Positions 1 to 8,016 of a stretch of DNA of 45,826 nucleotides are shown in pieces. This DNA comes from Lentisphaeria bacterium. Its GTDB lineage: Bacteria > Verrucomicrobiota > Lentisphaeria > Victivallales > Victivallaceae. The stretch lies in assembly GCA_017443585.1 (NCBI GenBank), contig JAFSYV010000269.1, positions 1 through 45,826 on the forward strand, given 5' to 3'. The position numbers and the translations under genes are program-made. Positions within the stretch are counted from its first letter, which is position 1. Every line of letters starts with the position of its first letter. The notes under the pieces are model-generated. The model saw only the letters and a list, made by a program, of their open reading frames with translations. It had not been told where the DNA came from and did no database searches.

Positions 1-160
1 AGTATAGGTTGACCGACATTGCTTTCCTCCTATCGTTTTTTTTGGTCAATAAACAATAGGTGCAATGCCGGTCTTTTTCAAGCCCGTCTTTGACTTCTTT
101 CCGTTTTTCTGCCCGTTTCCGTCACAAACCGTCGAAGAACCCAAATTTCAGTTTCGGCTG

Positions 161-166
161 TATATT
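161..166 (+). promoter_or_regulatory. candidate -10 element (TATATT)
   Basis: TATATT lies about 35 bases before the start of the first gene and matches the -10 hexamer of the better promoters elsewhere in this window. I see no TTG-type -35 at 16-18 bases upstream, so this is weak support. Confidence 0.35.
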
Positions 167-200
167 AGAAGTAAACCCAACGAATGAATGGAGGATGACT

Positions 201-758
201 ATGAAAGTCCGGTGCATCGCAATCGCCACTCTGGGGTCCTGCGCACTTTTTGCCGCGACCACCACGACCACCACGACAACGACCACCTTGCCCGACGGCA
301 GCAAACGCACGACCACCACGGTTACCACTTCGGACGGAAAGAGACTTTCCCCCGAGCAGGGCGGCTATACCTATGTGAAATACGGCAGCACGAAGGTCCC
401 GTACTGGAAAGGTTATTACTACATCGACGGAGTATGGGTCTGGCGCGGTCCCGGAAAGCCCGTTTACGCGCCGCCGCAGTTCATGCCCGTGCTCTTGTCC
501 GACGGCAGCTATACCTATGTGGAATATGAAGGCTCGACTGTTCCGTACTGGAACGGCTACTACTATATCGGCGGGACTTGGGTATGGCGGCGTCCCGGCC
601 GGCCGCCTTTCCCGCCGCCGCACGTCCGTCCCGGTCCGCCGCCGCCCGGTCCCAGACCGCCCCATCCCGTGCCGCCCCATCCGGCTCCGCCCAGACCTGC
701 GCCGCCTCACCCGGCGCCACACTACAGCGCCCCGGCTCCCAGATCGTTCCACCGCTGA
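201..758 (+). CDS. secreted repeat protein with Thr tract and Pro/His-rich tail
   Basis: Start chosen at ATG 201 because GGAGG (190-194) sits six bases upstream. An upstream GTG at 60 would add a long, signal-less N-terminus. The 185-residue product begins with a signal peptide (MKVRCIAIATLGSCALFAA), followed by a run of ten Thr and a second Thr-rich stretch. Two copies of a roughly 45-residue unit follow, each with the pattern GxYTYVxY...VPYWxGYYYIxGxWVWRxPGxP, then a tail of Pro, His and Arg (PPHP-type repeats). It looks like an exported, probably surface-associated low-complexity protein. I do not recognise a family with a known function. The next gene starts 59 bases downstream, so the two may share a transcript. 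The coding call is good; function is unknown. Confidence 0.75.
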   Translation: MKVRCIAIATLGSCALFAATTTTTTTTTTLPDGSKRTTTTVTTSDGKRLSPEQGGYTYVKYGSTKVPYWKGYYYIDGVWVWRGPGKPVYAPPQFMPVLLSDGSYTYVEYEGSTVPYWNGYYYIGGTWVWRRPGRPPFPPPHVRPGPPPPGPRPPHPVPPHPAPPRPAPPHPAPHYSAPAPRSFHR

Positions 759-817
759 ACTTGGACGGCGCCCTCTCCGTTGTCCCTGCACCACGGGAGA
801 CGGACGCTGAAACCACG

Positions 818-2017
818 ATGGATAACTCGAGATTCAAAGCGAAATTCGAGGAGGCCCGCAGCCGGATCTCGAACAATTTCAGGGAACTGGGCCCCTCCCG
901 CAAACGCGTTCTGCTCTGCGGCGGGGGCTATCCGGGGATCTGGCTGGAACACAATCAGGACAACCTTTTCACGGCCGATTTCGCCCCGGAAGAGGCGTGG
1001 AATTCCATGGAGATCTTCATGGACTGCCAGCGCGAAGACGGACTCTTTCCTTTTGCGGTCTGGCTCATCAACACGCCGGATCCGTACGGCGAACCGCAGT
1101 ACTGGCACATCCAGAGCATCCTGCCCTTCGCCCGCTGCGCGATGGAAGTCGCCGACAAGGTCGGGAAGCCGGAATCATCCTATGTCCGCATCTACGACGC
1201 GGCCTGCCGCTTCGACAGGTGGCTCGAAACGTACCGGGACACCCGGAAGACCGGTCTCGTCGAAATGTTCTGCACCTGGGACACCGGGCACGACAACTCT
1301 CCCCGCGTACAGTGTCCCGAGATCCCCCTGGCCTGTCCGGGGGAAAATGCGTGCAATCCGAAGCAGACGGCCCTCGTGCCGATGCTTTCGGTGGACCTTT
1401 CCGCCATGCGTTACGGCGCGCTGGAGGCACTCGCCCGACTCGCCAGTCGGCTCGGCAAAGACCGCGAGGCGGAAGAATTCCTGGAAAAACGGGCCCTTCT
1501 CCGCGACAGGATTTTCAAGCACCTCTACGATCCCGAGGATGAATTCTTCTACGATGTCCGCCCGGACGGCAAATTCCACAAATTCCGCTCGGAGCACGTG
1601 ACAAGGCTCTTCCTCAACCGGGTGCTGACGCAAACCGAATTCGACCGGGTCTACGAGCGCTATTTCACGACGGAGGGCCGGGAATTCCGTCCGGCTTTTC
1701 CGATCCCCTCGATGTCGGTGGACGATCTTTCATTCGACCGCAGGCTGCCGCACAACTCCTGGGGCTGCAATTCCCAGGCGCTGACCATGCTCCGCGCGTT
1801 GCTGTGGATGAAGGAATATCACCGGGAAGAGGATCTGGAAACGTTCCACCGGAAATGGGTGGAGTCGACCGTCGATCGGGACACCGATTACCCGCAGGAA
1901 CTCGATCCCTTCACCGGAGCCCCGATCCTTTCGGCAAAATCGAAGCTGAAAGACTACACGCCGACCCTGCTGCTGGTGCTGGAATACGGGAAAAAACACC
2001 CCGAACTTCTCGCCTGA
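818..2017 (+). CDS. (alpha/alpha)6-barrel glycoside hydrolase-like protein (MGH1/GH63-like)
   Basis: 399 residues from ATG 818. The reading frame is open further upstream, but that part overlaps the preceding gene and is Ala/Pro/Arg-rich out-of-frame translation. No signal peptide, so probably cytoplasmic. The sequence has the feel of an alpha/alpha toroid glycosidase of the MGH1-like/GH63 type: W-L-E-H-N-Q-D followed by LFTADFAPEEAW, a DGLFPFAVW segment, a W-D-T-G-H-D-N-S motif around residues 150-157, and a late HNSWGCNSQA segment. In that superfamily, Asp/Glu in such loops act as acid and base and release glucose or mannose from short glycosides. The substrate cannot be told from the sequence. 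Recognition is by pattern from memory, so the family is moderately sure and the specificity unknown. Confidence 0.65.
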   Translation: MDNSRFKAKFEEARSRISNNFRELGPSRKRVLLCGGGYPGIWLEHNQDNLFTADFAPEEAWNSMEIFMDCQREDGLFPFAVWLINTPDPYGEPQYWHIQSILPFARCAMEVADKVGKPESSYVRIYDAACRFDRWLETYRDTRKTGLVEMFCTWDTGHDNSPRVQCPEIPLACPGENACNPKQTALVPMLSVDLSAMRYGALEALARLASRLGKDREAEEFLEKRALLRDRIFKHLYDPEDEFFYDVRPDGKFHKFRSEHVTRLFLNRVLTQTEFDRVYERYFTTEGREFRPAFPIPSMSVDDLSFDRRLPHNSWGCNSQALTMLRALLWMKEYHREEDLETFHRKWVESTVDRDTDYPQELDPFTGAPILSAKSKLKDYTPTLLLVLEYGKKHPELLA

Positions 2018-2018
2018 A

Positions 2019-2054
2019 CCGCAAAGTGCGGAAGCTCCGTCGGCTCAGGAGCCG
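2019..2054. terminator. hairpins between convergent genes
   Basis: Two small perfect hairpins sit between the convergent genes: CCGCA/TGCGG (2019-2031, loop AAG) and CGGCTC/GAGCCG (2041-2054, loop AG). The second overlaps the stop codon of the minus-strand gene. There is no T-run on either side, so termination is only a guess. Confidence 0.25.
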
Positions 2055-3223
2055 CGGAGGGCCTGACGGAGAAGTTCTGCGGCGGCGGCGAGCCGGGCGC
2101 GGAGGACCGACATCCCCGCCTCCATCTCCCGGCGGTTTTCTTCCGGGGAACGGTCCAGGAGCTCCAGGATCTGACGGCGCAGTTCGTCGAAGTCGCAGTT
2201 TTCCACGCTCCCCGAACTGTTCCGGCCGAAAGCCTTGAGAAAATTGGCGATCTTGCTGCCCCGCTCGATCCCCAGTCCGGGAACGCCCGCGTTGGCCGCG
2301 AGGATCAGCAGGTGCAGCCGGCTGCTGACCACCAGACGGCACTGCCCGGCACAGGCCTGCACTTCGGCGGGAAGGTCGCGCTCCAGACACTCCACCCGTT
2401 CGGGGCGGTCGATCCCGGAGGCGATCTCCAGCATCAGTTTCCGGTCCGTTTTCGGGTTCATGGGGATGAGGACCAGCCTCACGTCGGGCCGTTCCAGCAG
2501 GACGTTCCACAGCTTGCGGATCCCCCCCGGATCCCGGACCGCGTTCTGGGCCGAGATGCAGAAGCCGATGCGCTTCGACTCCGGCGCGGGGGCCAGAGGC
2601 GGCGGCGAGGATTCGAGGAGGATGGCCGTGTCCGCACCGGTCACCGCGGAATCAATCCCGCAGCGCCCGAGCTCGCGGACCGACTCCCCGTCCCGGAGCA
2701 CCACCAGCGCGCACTTTTCCAGAGTCCGGCGGATGTGTTCCCTGGTCCTGCGGCACAAGGCTTCCTCGTACACCTTGACCCAGTCCACCAGCTTCAGCGA
2801 ACACAGAGTGAGCAGCCGGAGCAGTTTCAGCCGCTTGCCGCCCGCCTTGTAAAAGGCCGGATTCAGCTGGGAATTCATCCCCACGCCCCAGACAATGGTC
2901 TTCACCCCCGCCCCCCGTGCGATGTCCAGCAGGCGCAGGGCGCTTTCCGGATAGTCCGAAAGCCCCGTGGCTCCGAACCAGAGGTAGACGTCATGGCGCC
3001 GGACTTCCCCGGCGAACGCCTCCCACGCAGGTTCCGGCGGAAATCCGTAGAGCGGCACGGTCCGGACATTCAGCAGACGGGCGGTCTTTTCCCCTTCCCG
3101 GGTGCTCACGGTCAGTTCCGCGTCGGGAACGATCTCCCGGAGCAGCTGCACCACGCAGGTGATGATGGCCTCGTCCCCCACGTTGTCGCAGCCGAGGGGG
3201 ACTCCCCCCAACAGAATCTTCAA
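2045..3223 (-). CDS. polysaccharide pyruvyl transferase family protein (CsaB/WcaK-like)
   Basis: 392 residues, starting at TTG (3223-3221, minus strand) with AAGAGGT a few bases upstream. Members move a pyruvyl group from PEP onto a sugar as a ketal, in cell-wall glycans or exopolysaccharide. The N-terminus has the Rossmann-like G-C-D-N-V-G-D-E-A-I motif. The C-terminal half carries the family signature S-S-R-L-H followed by LLILAANAGVPGLGIER and then K-I-A-N-F. Length is typical. It follows the ceramidase-like gene by 34 bases and is probably its operon partner. It reads away from the large EPS locus but is adjacent to it, so pyruvylation of that polymer is plausible. The family is well supported; the acceptor is inferred. 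Confidence 0.8.
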   Translation of the reverse strand: MKILLGGVPLGCDNVGDEAIITCVVQLLREIVPDAELTVSTREGEKTARLLNVRTVPLYGFPPEPAWEAFAGEVRRHDVYLWFGATGLSDYPESALRLLDIARGAGVKTIVWGVGMNSQLNPAFYKAGGKRLKLLRLLTLCSLKLVDWVKVYEEALCRRTREHIRRTLEKCALVVLRDGESVRELGRCGIDSAVTGADTAILLESSPPPLAPAPESKRIGFCISAQNAVRDPGGIRKLWNVLLERPDVRLVLIPMNPKTDRKLMLEIASGIDRPERVECLERDLPAEVQACAGQCRLVVSSRLHLLILAANAGVPGLGIERGSKIANFLKAFGRNSSGSVENCDFDELRRQILELLDRSPEENRREMEAGMSVLRARLAAAAELLRQALRGS

Positions 3224-3257
3224 AGCAGACCTCTTTTCACTTCTTGAGTCGAATGCC

Positions 3258-4583
3258 TCAAATGTTTTTGACGGCCGCGGCGATGATCGCTTCGGCGGCC
3301 TCGGGGGCCACGGTGTCGATGCCCGGCTGGACTTCGTAGCCGCCCCGTGCGAAACACTCCTTCATGGGCACGTAGCCGGAAGGCGACTGGGCCAGTTCCG
3401 CCACGAAGGTGTATTTGTAGGGGCTCGCCTTGCGGATCGCTTCGGAAATGCCGTTGAAGGGCTCGCCGGGGAGCGAAATGAAGGCCAGATCCTTCCCGAT
3501 CTCGATGGCCGTCAGGCGGCAGTCGTGGGAAGGGGTGCTCTTGGCCTTGCAGTCCAGGGCCCGTTTGGCGAAGTAGCGCAGGGCCGCGGGGACCTTGTTG
3601 GCCAGATCCTGACTTTCAAAATCCCCCTCCTTCTTGATGTCGGGCACCGTGTCCAGGATGTGCTGGGCCTCGGCCACTTCGGCATCGGTCAGCCGGCGGT
3701 GGGGAATGGTGACGGTCGAATTCCTGATCCGGAGCTCGTCGGCGGCGATGGGTTCCAGCGCCGGAAGGGCGTCCAGCACGATCCTCGCATAACCGCGGCC
3801 GACGCGGACCGCTTCGTGATAGCCGGTCTGATTTATCTCCTGCCGGAAATCGAAGTGGTTGATGTTGCCCGAAGCATCGTCCAGGACCAGCACCGGCAGA
3901 CTGCACTTGAGTTCGTGCTGGATCTCCTGAGTGAAACGGCCGTACCAGTCGGCGGAAACCAGATTTCCCCCGATGGTGTCGCCGTGATTGGCGATGTTGC
4001 AGATCAATGCGGCGATCCGGCCGCACTGTCTGACGGCGAGGATGTTGATGGTCCGGTCGTAGTCGCACTCCGGCTTGTCGATGCCGGGATTCCGCCAGCC
4101 GGGGTTGGTGACGATGTCCCCGCTGGTCATCCAGTATCTGCGGACGAAACCGTAGGGGTTGTTGAAGACCTTGGCCGCTTCGAGTTCCGCCGGCAGCAGA
4201 TTCATGAAGGCCCGCTTCAGTGCCCGGACGACGGAGTCCACCGTCATGTCGAAGGCGTACTGGGTGACCTCGTTTTCCTGTTGGGGCTTGTTGAGGTACT
4301 TGGGCCCGGTGTGAGTATGGGTGGCGCAGATGAGCAGATTTTCATAGAGTCCTTCGCCGAATTCCCCGTCGACACGGGCTTTGATGGCGTCGAACATCAC
4401 CTTGGTGATGCTGCAGAGTTCGAGCGTGACCAGCGCGGTGCGTTTGCCGTCGATTTCCAGCGCCACGACCTTCACCAGAAGATCGTCGTACATCCCGGTG
4501 TTGGGGCGTTCGTTGAAGTACCCGGCAAGTCCCACCCCCGTGGGGGGAGTGATAACTTCTTGTGCATAACCGGCTTTGAGCAT
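3258..4583 (-). CDS. neutral ceramidase N-terminal-domain-like hydrolase
   Basis: 441 residues from ATG at 4583, preceded on the minus strand by AGGAAAGGAG. The opening K-A-G-Y-A-Q-E-V-I-T-P-P-T-G with G-L-A-G-Y and the zinc-site-like C-A-T-H-T-H-T-G-P segment are typical of the neutral/alkaline non-lysosomal ceramidase N-terminal domain. A later N-H-G-D-T-I-G-G motif supplies another metal-ligand-like His. True ceramidases are near 700 residues and exported. This protein has only the catalytic-type domain and no signal peptide, so it more likely acts inside the cell on another amide or ester. Short relatives are common in PVC genomes as far as I recall. It is the first gene of a short minus-strand operon with its own promoter. 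Confidence 0.75.
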   Translation of the reverse strand: MLKAGYAQEVITPPTGVGLAGYFNERPNTGMYDDLLVKVVALEIDGKRTALVTLELCSITKVMFDAIKARVDGEFGEGLYENLLICATHTHTGPKYLNKPQQENEVTQYAFDMTVDSVVRALKRAFMNLLPAELEAAKVFNNPYGFVRRYWMTSGDIVTNPGWRNPGIDKPECDYDRTINILAVRQCGRIAALICNIANHGDTIGGNLVSADWYGRFTQEIQHELKCSLPVLVLDDASGNINHFDFRQEINQTGYHEAVRVGRGYARIVLDALPALEPIAADELRIRNSTVTIPHRRLTDAEVAEAQHILDTVPDIKKEGDFESQDLANKVPAALRYFAKRALDCKAKSTPSHDCRLTAIEIGKDLAFISLPGEPFNGISEAIRKASPYKYTFVAELAQSPSGYVPMKECFARGGYEVQPGIDTVAPEAAEAIIAAAVKNI

Positions 4584-4640
4584 TTTTCCAAGACTCCTTT
4601 CCTGTGATCGCGGCGGCCGCGCCGCGTGTGCTTCTCCCTT

Positions 4641-4669
4641 AATATATCTGTAATGGAGCGTTTTTGCAA
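4641..4669 (-). promoter_or_regulatory. sigma70-type promoter for the ceramidase-like operon
   Basis: On the minus strand TTGCAA (4669-4664) and TATATT (4646-4641) are separated by exactly 17 bases, and the -10 continues as TATATTAAG. The predicted start near 4633 gives a leader of about 50 bases with a good ribosome site. Confidence 0.7.
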
Positions 4670-4726
4670 GCGGTTTTCCCCGGAAGACGCACTTTTCTCC
4701 GGGACCTTCCTGTTCGGAAAAACCGC
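4670..4726. repeat. nested inverted repeats between divergent promoters
   Basis: Outer arms are GCGGTTTTCC (4670-4679) and GGAAAAACCGC (4716-4726, one extra A). Inner arms are CCCGGA (4679-4684) and TCCGGG (4698-4703). The block begins immediately upstream of the minus-strand -35 and ends about 30 bases before the plus-strand -35. That placement would suit an operator for a regulator of both directions. No protein is known to bind it. Confidence 0.45.
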
Positions 4727-4757
4727 ATTTATTTCCCGAAAAAGTTGCGAAACAAGC

Positions 4758-4786
4758 TTGACTTTTTGCAAAAGAAGGAGTATATT
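4758..4786 (+). promoter_or_regulatory. sigma70-type promoter of the polysaccharide locus
   Basis: TTGACT (4758-4763), a 17-base spacer, then TATATT (4781-4786). This is the best promoter match in the window. The predicted start is near 4793, about 160 bases before the NusG-paralog gene. Confidence 0.8.
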
Positions 4787-4792
4787 ACAGTT

Positions 4793-4951
4793 TTAACAGG
4801 TAGGGAAGCCACGTTTTTCAGTGCTTTCCGCCCTGTGTTCGTCATGTGAAAAGAGTCGTTTTTGTGAGCGGCTTTTTTCCTCGGGGTGTTGCAGTGCGTT
4901 TTTTACACTGCAATGCTTTAGGGTGGTCGGATTTTGCGGAGAAGCTGTTTT
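4793..4951 (+). promoter_or_regulatory. structured 5' leader with three hairpins
   Basis: Three consecutive hairpins lie between the predicted start and the NusG-paralog gene. Hairpin 1: arms 4803-4812/4821-4829, nine pairs with one bulged C, loop GTTTTTCA. Hairpin 2: arms 4848-4858/4869-4879, eleven pairs with two G-U, loop TTTTTGTGAG, its 3' arm ending in six T. Hairpin 3: arms TTGCAGTG 4889-4896 and CACTGCAA 4906-4913, eight perfect pairs, loop CGTTTTTTA. CGTTTTT recurs at 4812, 4857 and 4897, each time at the stem-loop junction or in the loop. The leader carries no convincing ORF. A role as recruitment, pausing or attenuation element for the NusG paralog is inferred from position. Confidence 0.6.
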
Positions 4952-5539
4952 ATGGACGATGGTTTTATCCATAAGATCGAAGGCGGCGTCTGGTCGCCGG
5001 TCTTCACGCTCCCCCGCAACGAAAAGAAGGTGTTTTCGCGTCTGACGCAGCAGGGGATCCCCGCATACCTGCCGCTGAAGAGGCATGTCAATGTTCAGTC
5101 GGTGGCCGGCAACGGGAAAAGCTACTCCTACAAGCGGGTGCTTCACGTGCCGATGTTCACCAACTATCTGTTCGTGAACGTGACGCCCGAGGTTCTTTCG
5201 GAGCTGAACTGGGATCGGTCCGTGGTCAGAGTCCTCAAGCCCACTGAGCAGCAGGAGTCGGTCCTTATCGAGGAGCTGAAGGTCATCCGTGAACTGGAGA
5301 GCTTCTCCGAAGACGAGGAGATCGACGTCACGTTCGGGTTGAAAATAGGGAAGAGAGTCGTCTTCACGGAAGGACTTTTCAGGGGCTGGTCGGGAGTGAT
5401 ATTGTCGGTGGAGCCGACGGGGATGGTGTACATAAACATCACCTCGGTGGCGGCCTCCGTCGAAGTGAAGTATCCCGCGGCCTGGTGTCTGGTCAGCGAC
5501 GGCCCGGCGTCCGTAGGCCGCGTTGAAACGGTTCGGTGA
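4952..5539 (+). CDS. specialised NusG-family transcription elongation factor (UpxY/RfaH/LoaP type)
   Basis: 195 residues from ATG 4952, with GGAGAAG seven bases before it; a TTG at 4934 is an alternative start. The N-terminal NGN domain (about residues 10-110) shows W-S-P-V-F-T-L-P-R-N-E-K-K-V, then QGIPAYLPLKR and the P-M-F-T-N-Y-L-F-V strand that contacts RNA polymerase in this family. The C-terminal KOW domain (about 130-170) has I-G-K-R-V-V-F-T-E-G-L-F-R-G-W-S-G-V-I. A NusG paralog as first gene of a capsule or EPS operon is a known arrangement (RfaH, UpxY, LoaP). Such factors bind elongation complexes at a leader element and suppress termination across long operons. Here it follows a structured leader and precedes about 30 kb of same-strand genes, so it probably regulates its own operon in cis. 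Confidence 0.88.
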   Translation: MDDGFIHKIEGGVWSPVFTLPRNEKKVFSRLTQQGIPAYLPLKRHVNVQSVAGNGKSYSYKRVLHVPMFTNYLFVNVTPEVLSELNWDRSVVRVLKPTEQQESVLIEELKVIRELESFSEDEEIDVTFGLKIGKRVVFTEGLFRGWSGVILSVEPTGMVYINITSVAASVEVKYPAAWCLVSDGPASVGRVETVR

Positions 5540-5592
5540 AAGATCGCGCAGCAAACGATATGGCATAAGACCAATAAATGAGGTGAAGAAAA

Positions 5593-6969
5593 ATGCAAAC
5601 AATGGATTTCTGGTTTTTCTGGGACATCTTTCGAAAGAAGTGGAAAATGATCCTCTTTTCCGCTTTCGCCGTGGCGACGATCTCCGGCGTGTGCAGCAAG
5701 CTCCTGATCCGCCCGGTGTACCGCTCCTCGGTTTCCCTTTACCTCGGCCGGGTGACTGAAGGCAGTTCCTTGGAGAAGGTGGCCGCCGTATCCCGCGGCG
5801 CAAATGAATTGACCAACACCGCCGCCGAGCTCGCCCTGGGAAGCAACCTGGGTACCGACTACAAGGAACTCATCAACTTTGAATTCCTGAAGGAAGGCGT
5901 CGAGGACCAGCTGGCCAAACAGGGCAAGTGGGACCGCAAAAAGTACGACGTTTCGACCGAAGGAAAGACCGCCTCCCGGATTCTCACGATCAATATCGAC
6001 AGCGACAACCCGGTCTACTCCCAGGAGGTCGCCACCATCTACGCCCGCGAGTTCATCAACAAGGTACAGCAGCTGGTGGGCATCCAGAATACCCAGATCG
6101 TCGAAGAGCCCGCATTGCAGATGAAGCCCATCTTCCCCAACATTCCCAAGAATGTGGGAGGCGGATTCATCGCCGGATTCCTTCTCTCCTTCATGGTCTT
6201 CGTCACCATCCGCATCCTGGACCGCAGAGTGAGGACATCGGAGGAGGTCGAAAGCTTCCTGCACGTCCCGGTGGTGGGGACCGTGCACAAGGACAAGCAA
6301 TATTCGCTGAGCAAGGACAACCCCTTCCTCTTCACAAGCAAGGAAGAATCACCCCAGGACCGCTCCCAGATCGCCGAAGATTTCCGGGTCTTCCGGGTGA
6401 ATCTGATCAACAAGAAGCCCGAAGGGCAGGAAGGCGGCTCCGTCATCGCCGTGACCAGTACCAGCGCCAAGGAAGGCAAGACCTTCTGTACTGCGAACCT
6501 GGGCGCCGCCCTCGCGGAAGCCGGCTACCGGGTGCTTCTGGTGGACTGCGACACGGGCGAACGGGGACTGCAGAGCTACTTCGGCAAGGCGGAGGAAAAG
6601 GGCCTGATGAACATCCTTTCGGGCGAGGCCAACTTCGAGGACACCGTCAAGCGCAATCTGAACAACCTCAACATGGACGTGCTTTTCTGCGGAGACAAGA
6701 ACCTCAACTCCGCCAACTTGATGGTCTCGCCGAAGTTCAAGGAGCTAATGGAAAAACTGAAGCAGGATTACGATTACGCTTTCCTCGATGTTTCCTGCCA
6801 CCTGGGGACCGCCGACATCGTCTCCGCCGGAAGTTCCGCCGACTCGGTGCTGCTGCTGGTCAGAGCGGGTGCTACGGAGGGCGAAGTCATCAAACAGACT
6901 GCTGACGCCCTCAAACGGGCCAACCTGAATATTTCGGGCGTCATTCTCAACGGTGTGGACGAGGAGTAA
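5593..6969 (+). CDS. Wzz-like chain-length determinant fused to BY-kinase-like ATPase
   Basis: 458 residues; GAGGTGA lies upstream of ATG 5593. The N-terminal half is a polysaccharide co-polymerase: a first membrane segment (about 18-38), a periplasmic region, and a second membrane segment (about 190-212, GGGFIAGFLLSFMVFVTI) preceded by a Pro-rich stretch. The C-terminal half is a CpsD/Wzc-type P-loop ATPase: Walker A SAKEGKT at about 291-297, Walker A' DCD at 318-320, and a Walker B-like LDVS at 398-401. Wzc proteins set polymer length and drive export through Wza. Unlike Wzc, the protein ends at VDEE with no C-terminal Tyr cluster, and the usual D-x-P-P after Walker B is D-V-S-C. Autokinase activity is therefore doubtful, though a nucleotide-driven assembly role remains likely. 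Confidence 0.82.
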   Translation: MQTMDFWFFWDIFRKKWKMILFSAFAVATISGVCSKLLIRPVYRSSVSLYLGRVTEGSSLEKVAAVSRGANELTNTAAELALGSNLGTDYKELINFEFLKEGVEDQLAKQGKWDRKKYDVSTEGKTASRILTINIDSDNPVYSQEVATIYAREFINKVQQLVGIQNTQIVEEPALQMKPIFPNIPKNVGGGFIAGFLLSFMVFVTIRILDRRVRTSEEVESFLHVPVVGTVHKDKQYSLSKDNPFLFTSKEESPQDRSQIAEDFRVFRVNLINKKPEGQEGGSVIAVTSTSAKEGKTFCTANLGAALAEAGYRVLLVDCDTGERGLQSYFGKAEEKGLMNILSGEANFEDTVKRNLNNLNMDVLFCGDKNLNSANLMVSPKFKELMEKLKQDYDYAFLDVSCHLGTADIVSAGSSADSVLLLVRAGATEGEVIKQTADALKRANLNISGVILNGVDEE

Positions 6970-6975
6970 GGTGTT

Positions 6976-8016
6976 ATGATCGACAAAAAGCGACAGTTCC
7001 GTCATTCCCTGCTCAACAAGATCATTTCCGCGTTCCTGCTGCTGCTGGTCATCATCGGAATGATCTACGCGGGATATCAGATCGCCGAAACCTACCGGGA
7101 AAAACCCGACTTCGGCGGTGTGGTCACCCTGAGGCAGGCCGATATGGACCTCGAGTTCGACGGCGAGACCGTCCATCTGAGCCGGGAAGAGATCATAGAG
7201 TACATCACCAGCCGCAAGGTGCTCGAACCCATCGCGAAAAAGTACAAATGGGACGTCCCCTTCGACAAGATGGTGGAGGCCACTGACGTCAAGGAGCGTC
7301 TTTCCTCGCAGCGCAGTTTTGTGATTCTGGTGAACACCATGAATGTGGAACGTTCCAATCAGGTCGCCCGCGCTTTGAGCTTCGCCTATCTGGAACACTA
7401 CCGGAAGGCCTGGACCCTCAAGAGCCGGGGGAATCTGGTCGCCTGCGACCGGAAAATCAAAGTGTTCAATCAGGAACTGGCGGAACTCCGGGCCGCCCGC
7501 AGGAACTTCCAGGAGCGGAAACAGCTGATCCCGGTCAACTCCGTCGATGAAATGCGCGCCGTCAACGACCAGCTGGTCGAAGCCCAGAAACAGTTTCTCG
7601 CGGCTTACGGCGCCTATATGATCAAGATGGAGGAAAAGCGTTCGGAGCTCCAGCTGCAGTACGACCTGGCCAGGCAGACCACCACGGACAACAACGCCGC
7701 GGTCAGAAGGATGAAGCTCCAGCTGCAGGAACTCGACCGGCAGTGCGCGGACCTGAGGATCAAACTGGCCAAACAGAAACCCAACCTCTACCGCCTGAGT
7801 CTGACCCCCCAGAAGCTCGAAGGGCTGCCCAACGACATCCTTTACTTCTATGACAACGTCCAGACCCTTCAGCAGCTCAAACTGGCACTGATGATGGACT
7901 CGATTATAGAGGAAAAACAGAGTATGCTTGATAAAGAAAAAAGGAAGAAGAACACCATCGAACGGCTGATCGCCACCCGTTCCTGCGATGTCTTCATCCG
8001 GGAGGTCGGAAGATGA
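6976..8016 (+). CDS. coiled-coil PCP-like membrane protein, single N-terminal TM
   Basis: 346 residues; AAGGTG precedes ATG 6976, six bases after the previous stop. One membrane helix near residues 14-34 (IISAFLLLLVIIGMIYAGY) is followed by a mixed domain and a long charged coiled coil (about 150-270) with RxxxxEL/QLQELDRQ patterns. This is the layout of a polysaccharide co-polymerase periplasmic domain, but the second C-terminal membrane helix of Wzz/Wzc proteins is absent. The chain ends in a charged stretch and IREVGR. It lies between the chain-length ATPase and the exporter and overlaps the exporter start by four bases, so it probably bridges or regulates those two. Family assignment is by layout, not by a decisive motif. 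Confidence 0.6.
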   Translation: MIDKKRQFRHSLLNKIISAFLLLLVIIGMIYAGYQIAETYREKPDFGGVVTLRQADMDLEFDGETVHLSREEIIEYITSRKVLEPIAKKYKWDVPFDKMVEATDVKERLSSQRSFVILVNTMNVERSNQVARALSFAYLEHYRKAWTLKSRGNLVACDRKIKVFNQELAELRAARRNFQERKQLIPVNSVDEMRAVNDQLVEAQKQFLAAYGAYMIKMEEKRSELQLQYDLARQTTTDNNAAVRRMKLQLQELDRQCADLRIKLAKQKPNLYRLSLTPQKLEGLPNDILYFYDNVQTLQQLKLALMMDSIIEEKQSMLDKEKRKKNTIERLIATRSCDVFIREVGR

